Below, piece by piece: positions 15,454 through 23,068 of a stretch of 33,699 nt of DNA. The stretch is from an uncultured Selenomonadales bacterium. GTDB lineage: Bacteria > Bacillota > Negativicutes > Selenomonadales > Selenomonadaceae. How positions within the stretch are numbered: position 1 is the first letter of the stretch; every line of letters begins with the position of its first letter. Made by a program: the position numbers and the translations under genes. The notes beneath the pieces are model-generated. The model saw nothing but the letters and a program-made list of their open reading frames with translations. It did no database searches and was not told where the DNA came from. The stretch is from assembly GCA_937910665.1 (NCBI GenBank), contig CALEPR010000128.1:1-33699 (forward strand), in the 5' to 3' direction.

Positions 15454-15912
15454 ATGAGCGAAAAATTTGAACTTGGAAACTTGCGCGAAGTTTTGTCGAA
15501 GAACAATTATAAAATGACACCGCAGAGGACAGAAATTGTGCGTATCTTCTGCGAAAATTCAGATTCGCACCACCACCTCAGTGCAGAGGAACTTTATGAT
15601 ATTTTAATCGGCAAAGGTTTTGATTTTGGTTTGGCGACGGTTTATCGCAGCGTCGAACTTTTGAATTCTCTGGGAATTTTGTCGCGCGTAGATTTTGGTG
15701 ACGGACGCGCACGCTATGAACTTAACACTGCTGGACCGCAGGAACATAATCATCATCATTTAATTTGTCTGAATTGCAAAAAAGTTATCGAGTTCGAGGA
15801 AGATTTGCTGGACGATTTGGAAAAAAGTATCGCGAAAAAATCCGACTTTCAGATTGTGAATCATGAAGTAAAATTTTTGGGTTACTGTTCGGAGTGCAGG
15901 AGCAAGTTATAA
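15454..15912 (+). CDS. Fur-family metal-dependent repressor (Fur or PerR)
   Basis: This 152-residue protein has the Fur-family winged-helix with MTPQRTEIVRIF (21-33) and FGLATVYRSVELL (58-70). It has His-rich metal sites (HHHL near 39; EHNHHHL near 98) and the structural zinc pairs C105/C108 and C145/C148. It should repress iron or peroxide stress genes with a metal cofactor. Fur and PerR cannot be separated safely by eye. GGAGG precedes the ATG. It is followed one base later by hemZ, so a metal/peroxide sensor and a haem-related enzyme are made together, which fits PerR-type control but is inference. Confidence 0.9.
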   Translation: MSEKFELGNLREVLSKNNYKMTPQRTEIVRIFCENSDSHHHLSAEELYDILIGKGFDFGLATVYRSVELLNSLGILSRVDFGDGRARYELNTAGPQEHNHHHLICLNCKKVIEFEEDLLDDLEKSIAKKSDFQIVNHEVKFLGYCSECRSKL

Positions 15913-15913
15913 A

Positions 15914-17776
15914 ATGAAGATAAATAATTTTCAACTTCACAGCGACGATGAAGTTATAAAAAAAATTGTTAAAGAAGTTCTGAGTGCCTTTCGCTTTGAA
16001 TTTGCACACGGCGAAGATGCAGACTTCGACGAATTTGAAATCAAAAACAAAATTGAGGACGACAAAGTTAAAACTTATTTACTCGCCTCTTGTGGCGGCA
16101 GCGAAAAAATTTTCAAAGTCAGTGAAAAAATTCGTCCGGAAGAAAAGCGGAGCGGAGAAATTCATCGCCTTATCAAAAAAAATCTCTACAGAATTATTGT
16201 CGAAGATTTAAAGTTATTTCCTGTGCCTTACGGGATTATGCATGGCGTGAGACCGACAAAAATTATTCATCGCTGGATGCGCGACGGCTACGGCGTGACA
16301 AGTCACGGAATTATTGACCGCGATAAAATTGCGCGGCGACTTCGCAAAGATTATCTGGTCAGTTATGAGAAGGCGCAACTTTTGACTGAAGTCGCCATTC
16401 GACAAATTCCGATTCTGAAATCTGCAGACGAAAAATCTGTCGGCGTTTATGTCGGGATTCCTTTTTGCGTGACAAGATGTTTGTATTGTTCATTTCCTTC
16501 CAATGTTTTGCCGAGCGACGAAAAAGTTTCCGAGTTCATGGAAATTTTGACAAAGGACATTGATGCGGCGGCGAAGGAAATTAAACGCTACGGCTTTAAA
16601 GTTCAAACAATTTATGTCGGCGGCGGAACTCCGACTGCACTACCTGAAAAATTTTTTGCCGAAATGTTGGAAAAAGTTTTCGACAATTTTTATTCCGAAA
16701 ATGTGGAGGAGTTTACCGTCGAGTGCGGACGACCCGACACAATTGCTGCTGAAAAAATTTCCGCGCTGAAAAAATTTAAAGTTACAAGAGTCAGTGTCAA
16801 TCCTCAAACTATGCAACAAAAAACTTTGGACAGAATCGGGCGGCAACATTCTGTCGAACAAGTTTTAACTGCCTTCAATGAACTTCGAGCGGCAGGAAAT
16901 TTCAAAATAAATATGGATTTAATTTTAGGTTTGCCGGGCGAAACTGTTGCCGACGTTCAAGACAGTTTGAAAAAAGTTTTGGAATTAGATCCCGACGACG
17001 TGACTTTGCATGCGTTGGCTCTGAAACGCGGATCGAAACTTCAAACTCAGTTGGCGGACGAAATTAACAGCATTGAAGATTTTGAATTGCCGAGCGACGA
17101 AGAAGTTATAAAAATGTCCGAGATTGCCGAAAAAATTTTGCGCGGAAAAAATTATCTGCCTTACTACCTTTACAGACAAGGTTACATTAGCGGACAGATC
17201 GAAAATATTGGCTGGTGCAAACGCGGTGCGGAAGGAATTTATAATATTCAGATCATGGACGAACGGCAGACAATTTTAGGCGTGGGCGCGGCGGCGAGTA
17301 CAAAAGTTCCCGACAATGAAGAAATGCGTATGGCTTCGACTTTCCACGCAAAAGATTTGGCAACTTACCTGCGCGACGTGGAAAAATATATTGACAACAG
17401 ATCAAAAACTTTGGCTGAAGTTCATAAACCTGTTGAGATGGAAAGTTCCAAAGATGAAAAGATGGAAAGTGATTTTGAAGTTGGAGAATTGCCGACCGTC
17501 ACAAAAGTTTTGCAAGAAGTCGAGGAAAATAAAATTGAAACTTCTGCAGCCGAACAGTTTGAAAATAATTCTGAAATTGAATTGAAACCGATGTCCGACG
17601 CTGAAAAACTTTTGGAACTTGGAGAAAAAATTTCCGCGCCTGTCGAAGTCGAAATTACAGAAAAAGTTATCGACGAAAATTTGACAGTCACCGAAGTCGT
17701 CAAGAAAAAATCCAAGCGTCGCAGAAAAAAATCTGCAAAAAATTCTCCGCAACAAACTGAGTCTGAGGAGCAGTAA
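15914..17776 (+). CDS. hemZ: HemZ-like coproporphyrinogen III dehydrogenase, radical SAM, with C-terminal extension
   Basis: This 620-residue protein has a HemZ-type N-terminal region (about 1-170), then a HemN-type radical SAM core with C185-x3-C189-x2-C192, the GGGTPTALP motif and the NPQTMQ segment. The HemN/HemZ family oxidatively decarboxylates coproporphyrinogen III or acts on related haem substrates. Bacillus HemZ is about 500 residues. The extra ~115 residues here are acidic, rich in Glu/Val/Ser, and end in a basic KKKSKRRRKKS stretch, with no recognised fold. The ATG is one base after the fur stop; GGAG lies in the fur 3' end. No other haem genes are in the window. Confidence 0.88.
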   Translation: MKINNFQLHSDDEVIKKIVKEVLSAFRFEFAHGEDADFDEFEIKNKIEDDKVKTYLLASCGGSEKIFKVSEKIRPEEKRSGEIHRLIKKNLYRIIVEDLKLFPVPYGIMHGVRPTKIIHRWMRDGYGVTSHGIIDRDKIARRLRKDYLVSYEKAQLLTEVAIRQIPILKSADEKSVGVYVGIPFCVTRCLYCSFPSNVLPSDEKVSEFMEILTKDIDAAAKEIKRYGFKVQTIYVGGGTPTALPEKFFAEMLEKVFDNFYSENVEEFTVECGRPDTIAAEKISALKKFKVTRVSVNPQTMQQKTLDRIGRQHSVEQVLTAFNELRAAGNFKINMDLILGLPGETVADVQDSLKKVLELDPDDVTLHALALKRGSKLQTQLADEINSIEDFELPSDEEVIKMSEIAEKILRGKNYLPYYLYRQGYISGQIENIGWCKRGAEGIYNIQIMDERQTILGVGAAASTKVPDNEEMRMASTFHAKDLATYLRDVEKYIDNRSKTLAEVHKPVEMESSKDEKMESDFEVGELPTVTKVLQEVEENKIETSAAEQFENNSEIELKPMSDAEKLLELGEKISAPVEVEITEKVIDENLTVTEVVKKKSKRRRKKSAKNSPQQTESEEQ

Positions 17777-17830
17777 AAAAATTTTTTTCAGAAAGACAGA
17801 CAAAATTTTTTATTCAGCCGCATTGATAAA

Positions 17831-17863
17831 AAAATCCTTGGTGAAAAATTCGTCAAGGATTTT
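17831..17863. terminator. Bidirectional terminator between hemZ and the radical SAM gene
   Basis: The ten-base stem AAAATCCTTG/CAAGGATTTT has a 13-base loop and A/T runs on both sides. It lies between convergent genes and reaches the stop codon of the radical SAM gene. Confidence 0.85.
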
Positions 17864-18891
17864 TAAATTTCTTTCCAACACTGCGGATCAGCGTCATAAA
17901 AATTTCCTGTCGTACCTGTCGCAACGGCTGGGCAACCGCGACACCAAGCTAAAAGTTCACAGCGCGAACATTTTTTAAACTTGTCGAAGTCGCGGAACTT
18001 TTCCATTTCATCAAGCCAAATATCTGCAAGTTTATCTTCAAAAACATTTCCAACTTTGCTATCGGCAACTCTGCGGCAAGCTAAAACATTTCCGTTCGGC
18101 AAAATTGTCAGGTGCGAATTTCCGCAATTACAGCCGCCGTAAATAATATTTTTTTCTGCGTCGTCGGGAATTTTAAAAATTTTTTCTTCAAACTCAAACA
18201 AAGTCCAGAGATGATCTTTGCGATTGAAATAAGTTTCGCAACCCGCCGCCTCATAGTCGGAAAATTTTTTGTGACAAACTTTCAAAAAATTTCTGTACTC
18301 AAGCGGAGAAATTCCTACAGATTTTTCCGAACTTGTCGGGCAATACCGCGCAAAAGCAAAAATATCTGCCAAGCCTGCGACTGCGTCGATAATTTGCGGA
18401 ACTTCAGAAATATTTTTTTTCGACACAGTTGTCATAATCGCCGAGCGAATCCCCGCGCTTTTTATCACAGGAATTTTTTCAAGCGTACAGTCGAATGAGC
18501 CCGGCTTTCTGAAAAAATCATGCGTCGCCTTCATGCCGTCGATGGACATTTGATATTTTTTGCAACCGAACGACTTTAATTTTTTACAAACATTTTCGTC
18601 GAGGTGAAAAGGATTTCCCATAATCGTGAAAGGAAAATTATTTTTTCGGAAAAGTTCGAGAAGTTGCCAAAAATTTTTGTGAAGAATCGGATCTCCACCT
18701 GTCAAATAAAAGTGCGGAGTGCGTCCAAAAGTTTCGCAGAAATCAAGACAGTTTGAAAAAGTTTTTTGAATTTCCTCCCAAGTCATGGAATCAATTTTTT
18801 TATTTTCACACTCAGAAAAAATATAACAATGTTTGCAACGCTGATCACATTCGTCAGTGATGTGCCATTGAAAAGCAAAAGTCGGTTTCAT
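17863..18891 (-). CDS. Radical SAM/SPASM peptide maturase (ACGX-type system)
   Basis: This 342-residue radical SAM enzyme binds its first 4Fe-4S cluster with C15-x3-C19-x2-C22. It has the LTGGDPIL segment near residue 63 and a full C-terminal SPASM domain: C254/C256, G267-x4-C272, then C308-x2-C311-x5-C317-x2-C320 and C338. SPASM enzymes modify ribosomal peptides, often forming thioether or C-C bonds. The gene follows a 53-residue peptide with four ACGSGDK repeats, the likely substrate, so it fits what I recall as the 'radical SAM/SPASM protein, ACGX system' family. GGGGAG precedes the ATG by six bases. A terminator-like hairpin just upstream should make the enzyme less abundant than the peptide. 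No exporter or protease gene is adjacent. Confidence 0.88.
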   Translation of the reverse strand: MKPTFAFQWHITDECDQRCKHCYIFSECENKKIDSMTWEEIQKTFSNCLDFCETFGRTPHFYLTGGDPILHKNFWQLLELFRKNNFPFTIMGNPFHLDENVCKKLKSFGCKKYQMSIDGMKATHDFFRKPGSFDCTLEKIPVIKSAGIRSAIMTTVSKKNISEVPQIIDAVAGLADIFAFARYCPTSSEKSVGISPLEYRNFLKVCHKKFSDYEAAGCETYFNRKDHLWTLFEFEEKIFKIPDDAEKNIIYGGCNCGNSHLTILPNGNVLACRRVADSKVGNVFEDKLADIWLDEMEKFRDFDKFKKCSRCELLAWCRGCPAVATGTTGNFYDADPQCWKEI

Positions 18892-18913
18892 AAAAATCTC
18901 CCCAAAAAAAATT

Positions 18914-18940
18914 TGCGCGACACTTTTTTTGCATCGCGCA
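18914..18940 (-). terminator. Intercistronic terminator/attenuator between precursor peptide and maturase
   Basis: The seven-base stem TGCGCGA/TCGCGCA has a 13-base loop and is followed, after AA, by eight or more T on the minus strand, immediately before the maturase ribosome binding site. It should stop part of the transcripts, giving excess peptide over enzyme. Confidence 0.7.
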
Positions 18941-18961
18941 GGAAAAAAATCTTTTCAAAAA

Positions 18962-19123
18962 TTATTTGTCGCCCGATCCGCAAGCCGAACCTTTTTTGTC
19001 GCCCGATCCGCAAGCTGCGCCTTTGTCGCCGGAGCCGCAAGCAGAATTTTTGTCGCCCGAGCCACAAGCCGAACCGTTAGAATTTTTTCCTTTTTGCCAG
19101 CCATAAATGTTTGAAAGCGCCAT
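18962..19123 (-). CDS. Repeat-bearing precursor peptide (four ACGSGDK repeats), putative RiPP
   Basis: This 53-residue peptide starts at the ATG at 19123 with GGAGGAA seven bases upstream. The leader is MALSNIYGWQKGKNSNGS (about residues 1-18). The core has four copies of ACGSGDK, spaced by two or three residues (NS, GA, KGS). The four Cys are the only ones and each begins a C-G-S-G-D motif. Cys-x3-Asp is the motif linked by the enzyme PapB in freyrasin, where Cys sulphur is joined to Asp C-beta. The same linkage here is inference. The neighbour gene is a radical SAM/SPASM enzyme. The repeats are not exact at DNA level, so they are kept by selection on the peptide. Function (antimicrobial, signal or metal binding) is unknown. 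Confidence 0.85.
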   Translation of the reverse strand: MALSNIYGWQKGKNSNGSACGSGDKNSACGSGDKGAACGSGDKKGSACGSGDK

Positions 19124-19162
19124 TTTTAAATTCCTCCATCAAAAAAAATTTTTTACGCTGTA

Positions 19163-19191
19163 ATTATAAACAAATTCAAAAATTTTTACAA
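19163..19191 (-). promoter_or_regulatory. Promoter of the precursor-peptide operon, TTGTAA-N17-TATAAT
   Basis: On the minus strand TTGTAA (19186-19191) and a perfect TATAAT (19163-19168) are 17 bases apart, about 40 bases before the peptide ATG. Confidence 0.75.
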
Positions 19192-19212
19192 GACAGTTAC
19201 TTTTTTATTATC

Positions 19213-19241
19213 TTGAAGGAATCAAAAAATTTTTTTATAAT
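19213..19241 (+). promoter_or_regulatory. Promoter of the HxlR regulator, TTGAAG-N17-TATAAT
   Basis: TTGAAG (19213-19218) and TATAAT (19236-19241) are 17 bases apart. The start of transcription should fall within about ten bases of the ribosome binding site, leaving almost no leader. It is back-to-back with the peptide promoter, so one operator between could control both. Confidence 0.7.
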
Positions 19242-19259
19242 TCGCGCCGAGGTGTAAAA

Positions 19260-19607
19260 ATGCTTAAGAAAAATGAATTGCCGGATTGTCCTGTGGCGAC
19301 GGTTTTGCAAATTATAGGAAACAAGTGGAAGATTTATATTTTGCAGAAATTGTTTGAGCGTCCGCATCGATTTAATGAACTGCTGAAAAATATTCTTGGG
19401 ATCAGTCACAGAGTTTTGGCAGAAAATTTGCGACAACTTGAAACGGACGGAATAATTTTGCGAAAGGTCACGGGAGATAAACAACCTCAGAAAGTAGAAT
19501 ATTTTTTATCTGAACTCGGAGAAAAATTGCGTCCATTGATTTTTGAAATTCAGGACTTTGGAATTTTTTATCTGCAACAAAAAAATTTTACAACTTCGGC
19601 GAATTGA
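19260..19607 (+). CDS. HxlR-family winged-helix transcriptional regulator
   Basis: This 115-residue protein follows the HxlR/YodB pattern. It has Cys10 in the N-terminal LPDCPV stretch, then IGNKWKIYILQKL (19-31), RFNELLKNILGISHRVLAENLRQLE (37-61) as the DNA-binding part, and a beta wing with VEYFLSELGEKL (80-91). HypR and YodB use a similar N-terminal Cys to sense disulphide or electrophile stress. It is divergent from the ACGX peptide operon with a 136-base shared gap, so it probably regulates that operon, itself, or both. GAGGTG precedes the ATG. Confidence 0.85.
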   Translation: MLKKNELPDCPVATVLQIIGNKWKIYILQKLFERPHRFNELLKNILGISHRVLAENLRQLETDGIILRKVTGDKQPQKVEYFLSELGEKLRPLIFEIQDFGIFYLQQKNFTTSAN

Positions 19608-19630
19608 AAATTTAAGTCGCGAAGTTTTTT

Positions 19631-20161
19631 TTATTCGTGTTCGCCGATGATTTTTTCCATCCAAATCATATCGTACCACCGATTAAATTTGTAACCGCAT
19701 TTTGAAAATTTGCCGACAATTTTAAAACCAAGATGCCGGTGAAAATTCGCGCTGTTCTGATTTAAAAATTCATCTTCCACAGTGAGCCAACCGATGCAGG
19801 CATACAAATTTTTTATTCCAATGTCGCGCAAAATTTTTTCCAATTCTTCATAAAGTTTTCTCCCCGCACCTTGATGAAGTTCATCTTTGTCGAGATAAAT
19901 TGTAAGTTCAGCAGAAAATTTGTAAGCGTCGCGCCCGACAAATTCATGAGCGTAAGCGTAGCCGATAATTTTTTCTCCGCGCTCGGCGACAAGGTAAGGA
20001 AATTTTTTCAAAGTTTTGCTTATCCTCGCTCGAAAATTTGCAAGCGTCGGAATTTTTATTTCAAAACTTATCGCGGTTTTCTCGACGTAGTAAGAATAAA
20101 TTTCCAGAAGTCTTTCAGCGTCATCGACCGTCGCCGATCTGATTTTAAAAATTTTTTGCAT
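19631..20161 (-). CDS. GNAT-family N-acetyltransferase (Pat/YwnH-like)
   Basis: This 176-residue GNAT protein begins FKIRSATVDDAERLLEIYSYYVEKTAISFE, typical of the phosphinothricin acetyltransferase-like subgroup. It continues with the acetyl-CoA loop QGAGRKLYEELEKI near residue 97 and NFHRHLGFKIVGKF near 140. Substrates of this subgroup include methionine derivatives and aminated herbicide analogues; the natural one here is unknown. The ATG lies inside the end of rqcH (17-base overlap), with GGAG in that gene, so it is translationally coupled. Confidence 0.85.
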   Translation of the reverse strand: MQKIFKIRSATVDDAERLLEIYSYYVEKTAISFEIKIPTLANFRARISKTLKKFPYLVAERGEKIIGYAYAHEFVGRDAYKFSAELTIYLDKDELHQGAGRKLYEELEKILRDIGIKNLYACIGWLTVEDEFLNQNSANFHRHLGFKIVGKFSKCGYKFNRWYDMIWMEKIIGEHE

Positions 20162-21875
20162 TTTCTATCTCCGCAGGATTTACATAAATTGTTTTTTGGT
20201 TCGTGAAAATCACAAAGCCGGGTTTCGCGCCGGAAGGTTTTTTTACAAATTTGCAAAGAGTATAATCGACAGGAACTTTTGAGGAATCGGAGGCTTTTGA
20301 AAATTTTGCGGCAATCTCGGCGGCGTAAGTCAAAGTTTTTTCGCTCGGCTCGACTCCTCCCGATCGCAAAATTACATGCGAACCTGTAATATCTTTTGTG
20401 TGCAACCAAATATCTGTTGGTGCGGCGATTTTGAAAGTCAATCTGTCGTTCTGCGAATTATTTTTTCCAACTAAAATTTCTGTTCCGTCCTGCGCGAAAA
20501 ATTTAAAAGGCTCGGGCTTTTTGCTCGACGCAGTTTTTTTTCTGCCTTCCTTCAAGTAACCGCCGCCGACAAGTTCAGATTTAATTTCATCAATCTCTGC
20601 CAAAGTTTCGCAGGAATTTAAAGAGTGTTCGACAGTTTCAAGATAAAAAATTTCTGAGCGACATTTTTCGATCTGTTCGGTGATAAAATTTTTTGCGCGT
20701 TTGAGTTTGTCATATTTTTTGTAAAGATTTTGGACATTTGCGGCGATTGTAATTTTTTTGTCTAGCGGAATAGAAATTTTTTCGTCTTCCTCGCTGTAAA
20801 TGTTCGCGACAAAAATTTTTTCGTCCGCATGGTCTTGAAATTGATATCTGTAAGCCGACAGATTATCTGCCAGAATTTTAAAATCTTCCGCACTTTCGGC
20901 GGCGGCAAGTTCGCCTTCAAGCACAGAAATTTTATTTTTTGCGCGGCGAAGTTCATTGTGGACAAGTTTTGTAAATTTTTCTTTATCGGGCGGCGTGAAA
21001 CTTTTCATAATTTCGTCCGCAGTGTCCAACATTTCCGACAGCGTGGGGAAAAATTTTTTCTCGCCCTGCAAATAATTCAGCTCGACGGCAGAAATTGCCA
21101 AAACTTTTCCTGCGTCCTCGACAAGACAAGGCGAAGGATTTTTTGCGCCGATCAAAATTTCTTCCAGAGAATTTTTTAAACTTGCAAAATCTTTGTCGTC
21201 AAGTTCGGAAATTTTTATTTCGCTCGGCAAACCTGCAGAAAAAATTACTTCCTTGACCGACTGCGGACCGAAACCTTGACAGACATTCATAACGGCTTTA
21301 TCGATACGCAAATTTTTTTCCGACTTAATCGCCGACAAAATTTTTTCCAAGTCCGCAGAAAAAATATCCAGCTTATTTTGTTCGGGCGGCATTTGATAAA
21401 TTTGATTCGGCAAAACAGTTCTGACGCGACTGGAATTTGTTCCGACTTTTTTCAGCGCGTCGATAATTTTATTTTCCGAGACCAAAATAATGTTGCTGTA
21501 CTTTCCGATAAGTTCGGCGGCAAGTGTGACAGTTTGAATTTTTCCACCCGCGCCGATTGTGTCCACGTCGATAAAAATAATTCTGTCAAGTTCATGTTGC
21601 CTGACTTCCGCAATCCTTCCATTTTCAAAATTTTTTCTGAGTACCATGCAAAAAGTCGAAGGCTCAGGCAAATTTTCCGGCGCATTTTTTACAAAATAAA
21701 TTGCAGGATTTTGCGGCGCGACAGAAATTTTCAGCAAAAAAGTTTGTCCCGGTTGTCGAACTGTGAGAGTAAAATTTACTTTATTTTGTTGAGTAATTTT
21801 ATCTATTCGCCCACCGACTAATTTTTTTTCAAGTTCCTTCGTCAGCGGACGCATCGAAAAGCCATCTAAATTCAT
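20145..21875 (-). CDS. rqcH: RqcH / Rqc2 homologue (NFACT family), ribosome quality control
   Basis: This 576-residue protein has NFACT-N (residues 1-~200, with MNLDGFSMRP and the conserved LDR near residues 95-97), helix-hairpin-helix and coiled-coil parts (about 200-430), and NFACT-R (from about 455, with DIWLHTKDITGSHVILR near 490). RqcH binds stalled 50S subunits and recruits tRNA-Ala to add C-terminal alanine tails that mark nascent chains for ClpXP. Older names are FbpA or fibronectin-binding protein. AAGGTGG precedes the ATG. The length fits the family. Confidence 0.93.
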   Translation of the reverse strand: MNLDGFSMRPLTKELEKKLVGGRIDKITQQNKVNFTLTVRQPGQTFLLKISVAPQNPAIYFVKNAPENLPEPSTFCMVLRKNFENGRIAEVRQHELDRIIFIDVDTIGAGGKIQTVTLAAELIGKYSNIILVSENKIIDALKKVGTNSSRVRTVLPNQIYQMPPEQNKLDIFSADLEKILSAIKSEKNLRIDKAVMNVCQGFGPQSVKEVIFSAGLPSEIKISELDDKDFASLKNSLEEILIGAKNPSPCLVEDAGKVLAISAVELNYLQGEKKFFPTLSEMLDTADEIMKSFTPPDKEKFTKLVHNELRRAKNKISVLEGELAAAESAEDFKILADNLSAYRYQFQDHADEKIFVANIYSEEDEKISIPLDKKITIAANVQNLYKKYDKLKRAKNFITEQIEKCRSEIFYLETVEHSLNSCETLAEIDEIKSELVGGGYLKEGRKKTASSKKPEPFKFFAQDGTEILVGKNNSQNDRLTFKIAAPTDIWLHTKDITGSHVILRSGGVEPSEKTLTYAAEIAAKFSKASDSSKVPVDYTLCKFVKKPSGAKPGFVIFTNQKTIYVNPAEIENAKNF

Positions 21876-21971
21876 TCAATTAACCACCTTAAAAATTTTT
21901 GCCGTATCCGAGTAAAATCAAAAAATTTTCGACTTCAAAAATTTTCTGTGTGACAAAATTTTTTCCTGCAG

Positions 21972-21997
21972 AACTTTTGAAAACTTTTGCAAAAGTT
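21972..21997. promoter_or_regulatory. Palindrome with an extra half-site before the glycan operon
   Basis: AACTTTTGCAAAAGTT (21982-21997) is a perfect 16-base palindrome. An additional AACTTTTG half-site begins ten bases before it (21972). It lies in the 150-base gap between rqcH and the glycosyltransferase gene, close to the expected promoter, and could be an operator. Confidence 0.45.
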
Positions 21998-22025
21998 ATT
22001 GAAAGAGGAGCGATAAATCTATAAA

Positions 22026-22979
22026 ATGTTACAAAAATTTTTTGGAGTTGAGTTTTTGAACTGCGGCTTAATCATTCCGACTTTGAACGCCGGAAAAAAT
22101 TTTTCAAAACTTCTGGAACAAATTTCCGAACAAAATTTGTCGCTAAAAAAATTGGTCGTCGATTCGGAATCGGAGGACGGCACAGCGGAAGTTGCAAAAA
22201 GTTTTGGCTTTGAAGTTTTAAAAGTTGCGCGGAAAGATTTTCATCACGGAGCGACAAGACAATTTGCGCTGGAATATTTGCTGAAAAATTTTTCTGTCGA
22301 TGTTGTAATTTTTTTGACACAAGATGTTTTTCTGCGCGACAAAAATTCACTGGCTGAACTGGTAAAAATTTTTGCTGAAGATTCAGAGGTCGGCTTGTGT
22401 TACGGCAGACAACTTCCACACGCAGATGCGACGACTGAAGCAAAAATTTTGCGCGAATTTAACTATCCTGCAGAAAGTCAGCTGAAAAGTTTCGACGACA
22501 GAAAAATTTTAGGCTTGAAGGCGGCAACAGCGTCAAATTCTTTCGCGGCTTATCGAGTCGAATATTTGCAAAAAGTCGGCGGCTTTCCTTCGCAAGTCAT
22601 TTTGTGCGAAGATATGTTTGTTGCGGCGAAAATGTTGGTTGCAGGTTACAAAATTTTTTACAACGCAGACGCACAAGTTTATCACAGTCACAACTACAAT
22701 TTTTTTCAAGAGTTCAGGAGATATTTTGACATTGGAGTTTTTCATTCGCGTGAAAGTTGGATTCGAGAAACTTTCGGCAGTGCGGAAGGTGCAGGAAAAA
22801 AATTTGTCTTGCTGAAATTAAAAACTTTGTGGAAGGAAAATATTTTTGAACTTGTCGGCGCAATTTTTCGTGATGGCGCAAAATTTTTTGGTTACAGGCT
22901 TGGACGGCTGGAAAAATTTTTGCCGAACTTTTTTTGCAGACTTTTATCAATGAACAAAAATTTTTGGAGGGCAACGTGA
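22026..22979 (+). CDS. Family 2 glycosyltransferase (rhamnosyltransferase-like)
   Basis: This GT-A fold protein of up to 317 residues has LIIPTLNAGK near residue 15, the VVDSESEDGT motif near 45, a TQD segment (about residue 98) in the place of DxD, and EDMFVAAKMLVAGYKIFY near 197. It matches glycosyltransferases that add rhamnose or other deoxysugars to surface glycans. The ATG at 22026 has GAGGAG at an unusually long distance (15 bases). A TTG at 22056 has GGAG eight bases upstream and would start just before the conserved strand, so the true start may be there. It heads the operon through 26296. Confidence 0.85.
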   Translation: MLQKFFGVEFLNCGLIIPTLNAGKNFSKLLEQISEQNLSLKKLVVDSESEDGTAEVAKSFGFEVLKVARKDFHHGATRQFALEYLLKNFSVDVVIFLTQDVFLRDKNSLAELVKIFAEDSEVGLCYGRQLPHADATTEAKILREFNYPAESQLKSFDDRKILGLKAATASNSFAAYRVEYLQKVGGFPSQVILCEDMFVAAKMLVAGYKIFYNADAQVYHSHNYNFFQEFRRYFDIGVFHSRESWIRETFGSAEGAGKKFVLLKLKTLWKENIFELVGAIFRDGAKFFGYRLGRLEKFLPNFFCRLLSMNKNFWRAT

Positions 22980-23005
22980 CGTTGCATCCTGTTGACGCGA
23001 TTTAA
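22976..23005 (+). CDS. Nine-codon mini-ORF (GTG start) in the operon gap
   Basis: GGAGG lies seven bases before a GTG that overlaps the glycosyltransferase stop as GTGA. The frame reads MTLHPVDAI and then TAA. The setting is that of a normal coupled gene start, but the frame ends after nine codons. It may be the stump of a deleted gene or a leader peptide. It shares bases with the inverted repeat GTGACGTTG/CAACGTCAC (22976-22984 and 23023-23031). Confidence 0.35.
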   Translation: MTLHPVDAI

Positions 23006-23068
23006 CTTCTCGAAAAATTTCAACGTCACAACCGCGTTTAAATTATTAAAAATCTTGGAGGTAGTGAA

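Noticed and set aside
18966..19072. Repeated ~18-27 base units that could be taken for a CRISPR or VNTR array
   Set aside because: They are in-frame ACGSGDK codons of the precursor peptide; units differ at synonymous positions and spacers are two or three codons.
21276..21821. Open frame of 181 codons on the plus strand
   Set aside because: It lies antisense within rqcH, which has full family motifs; no start signal.
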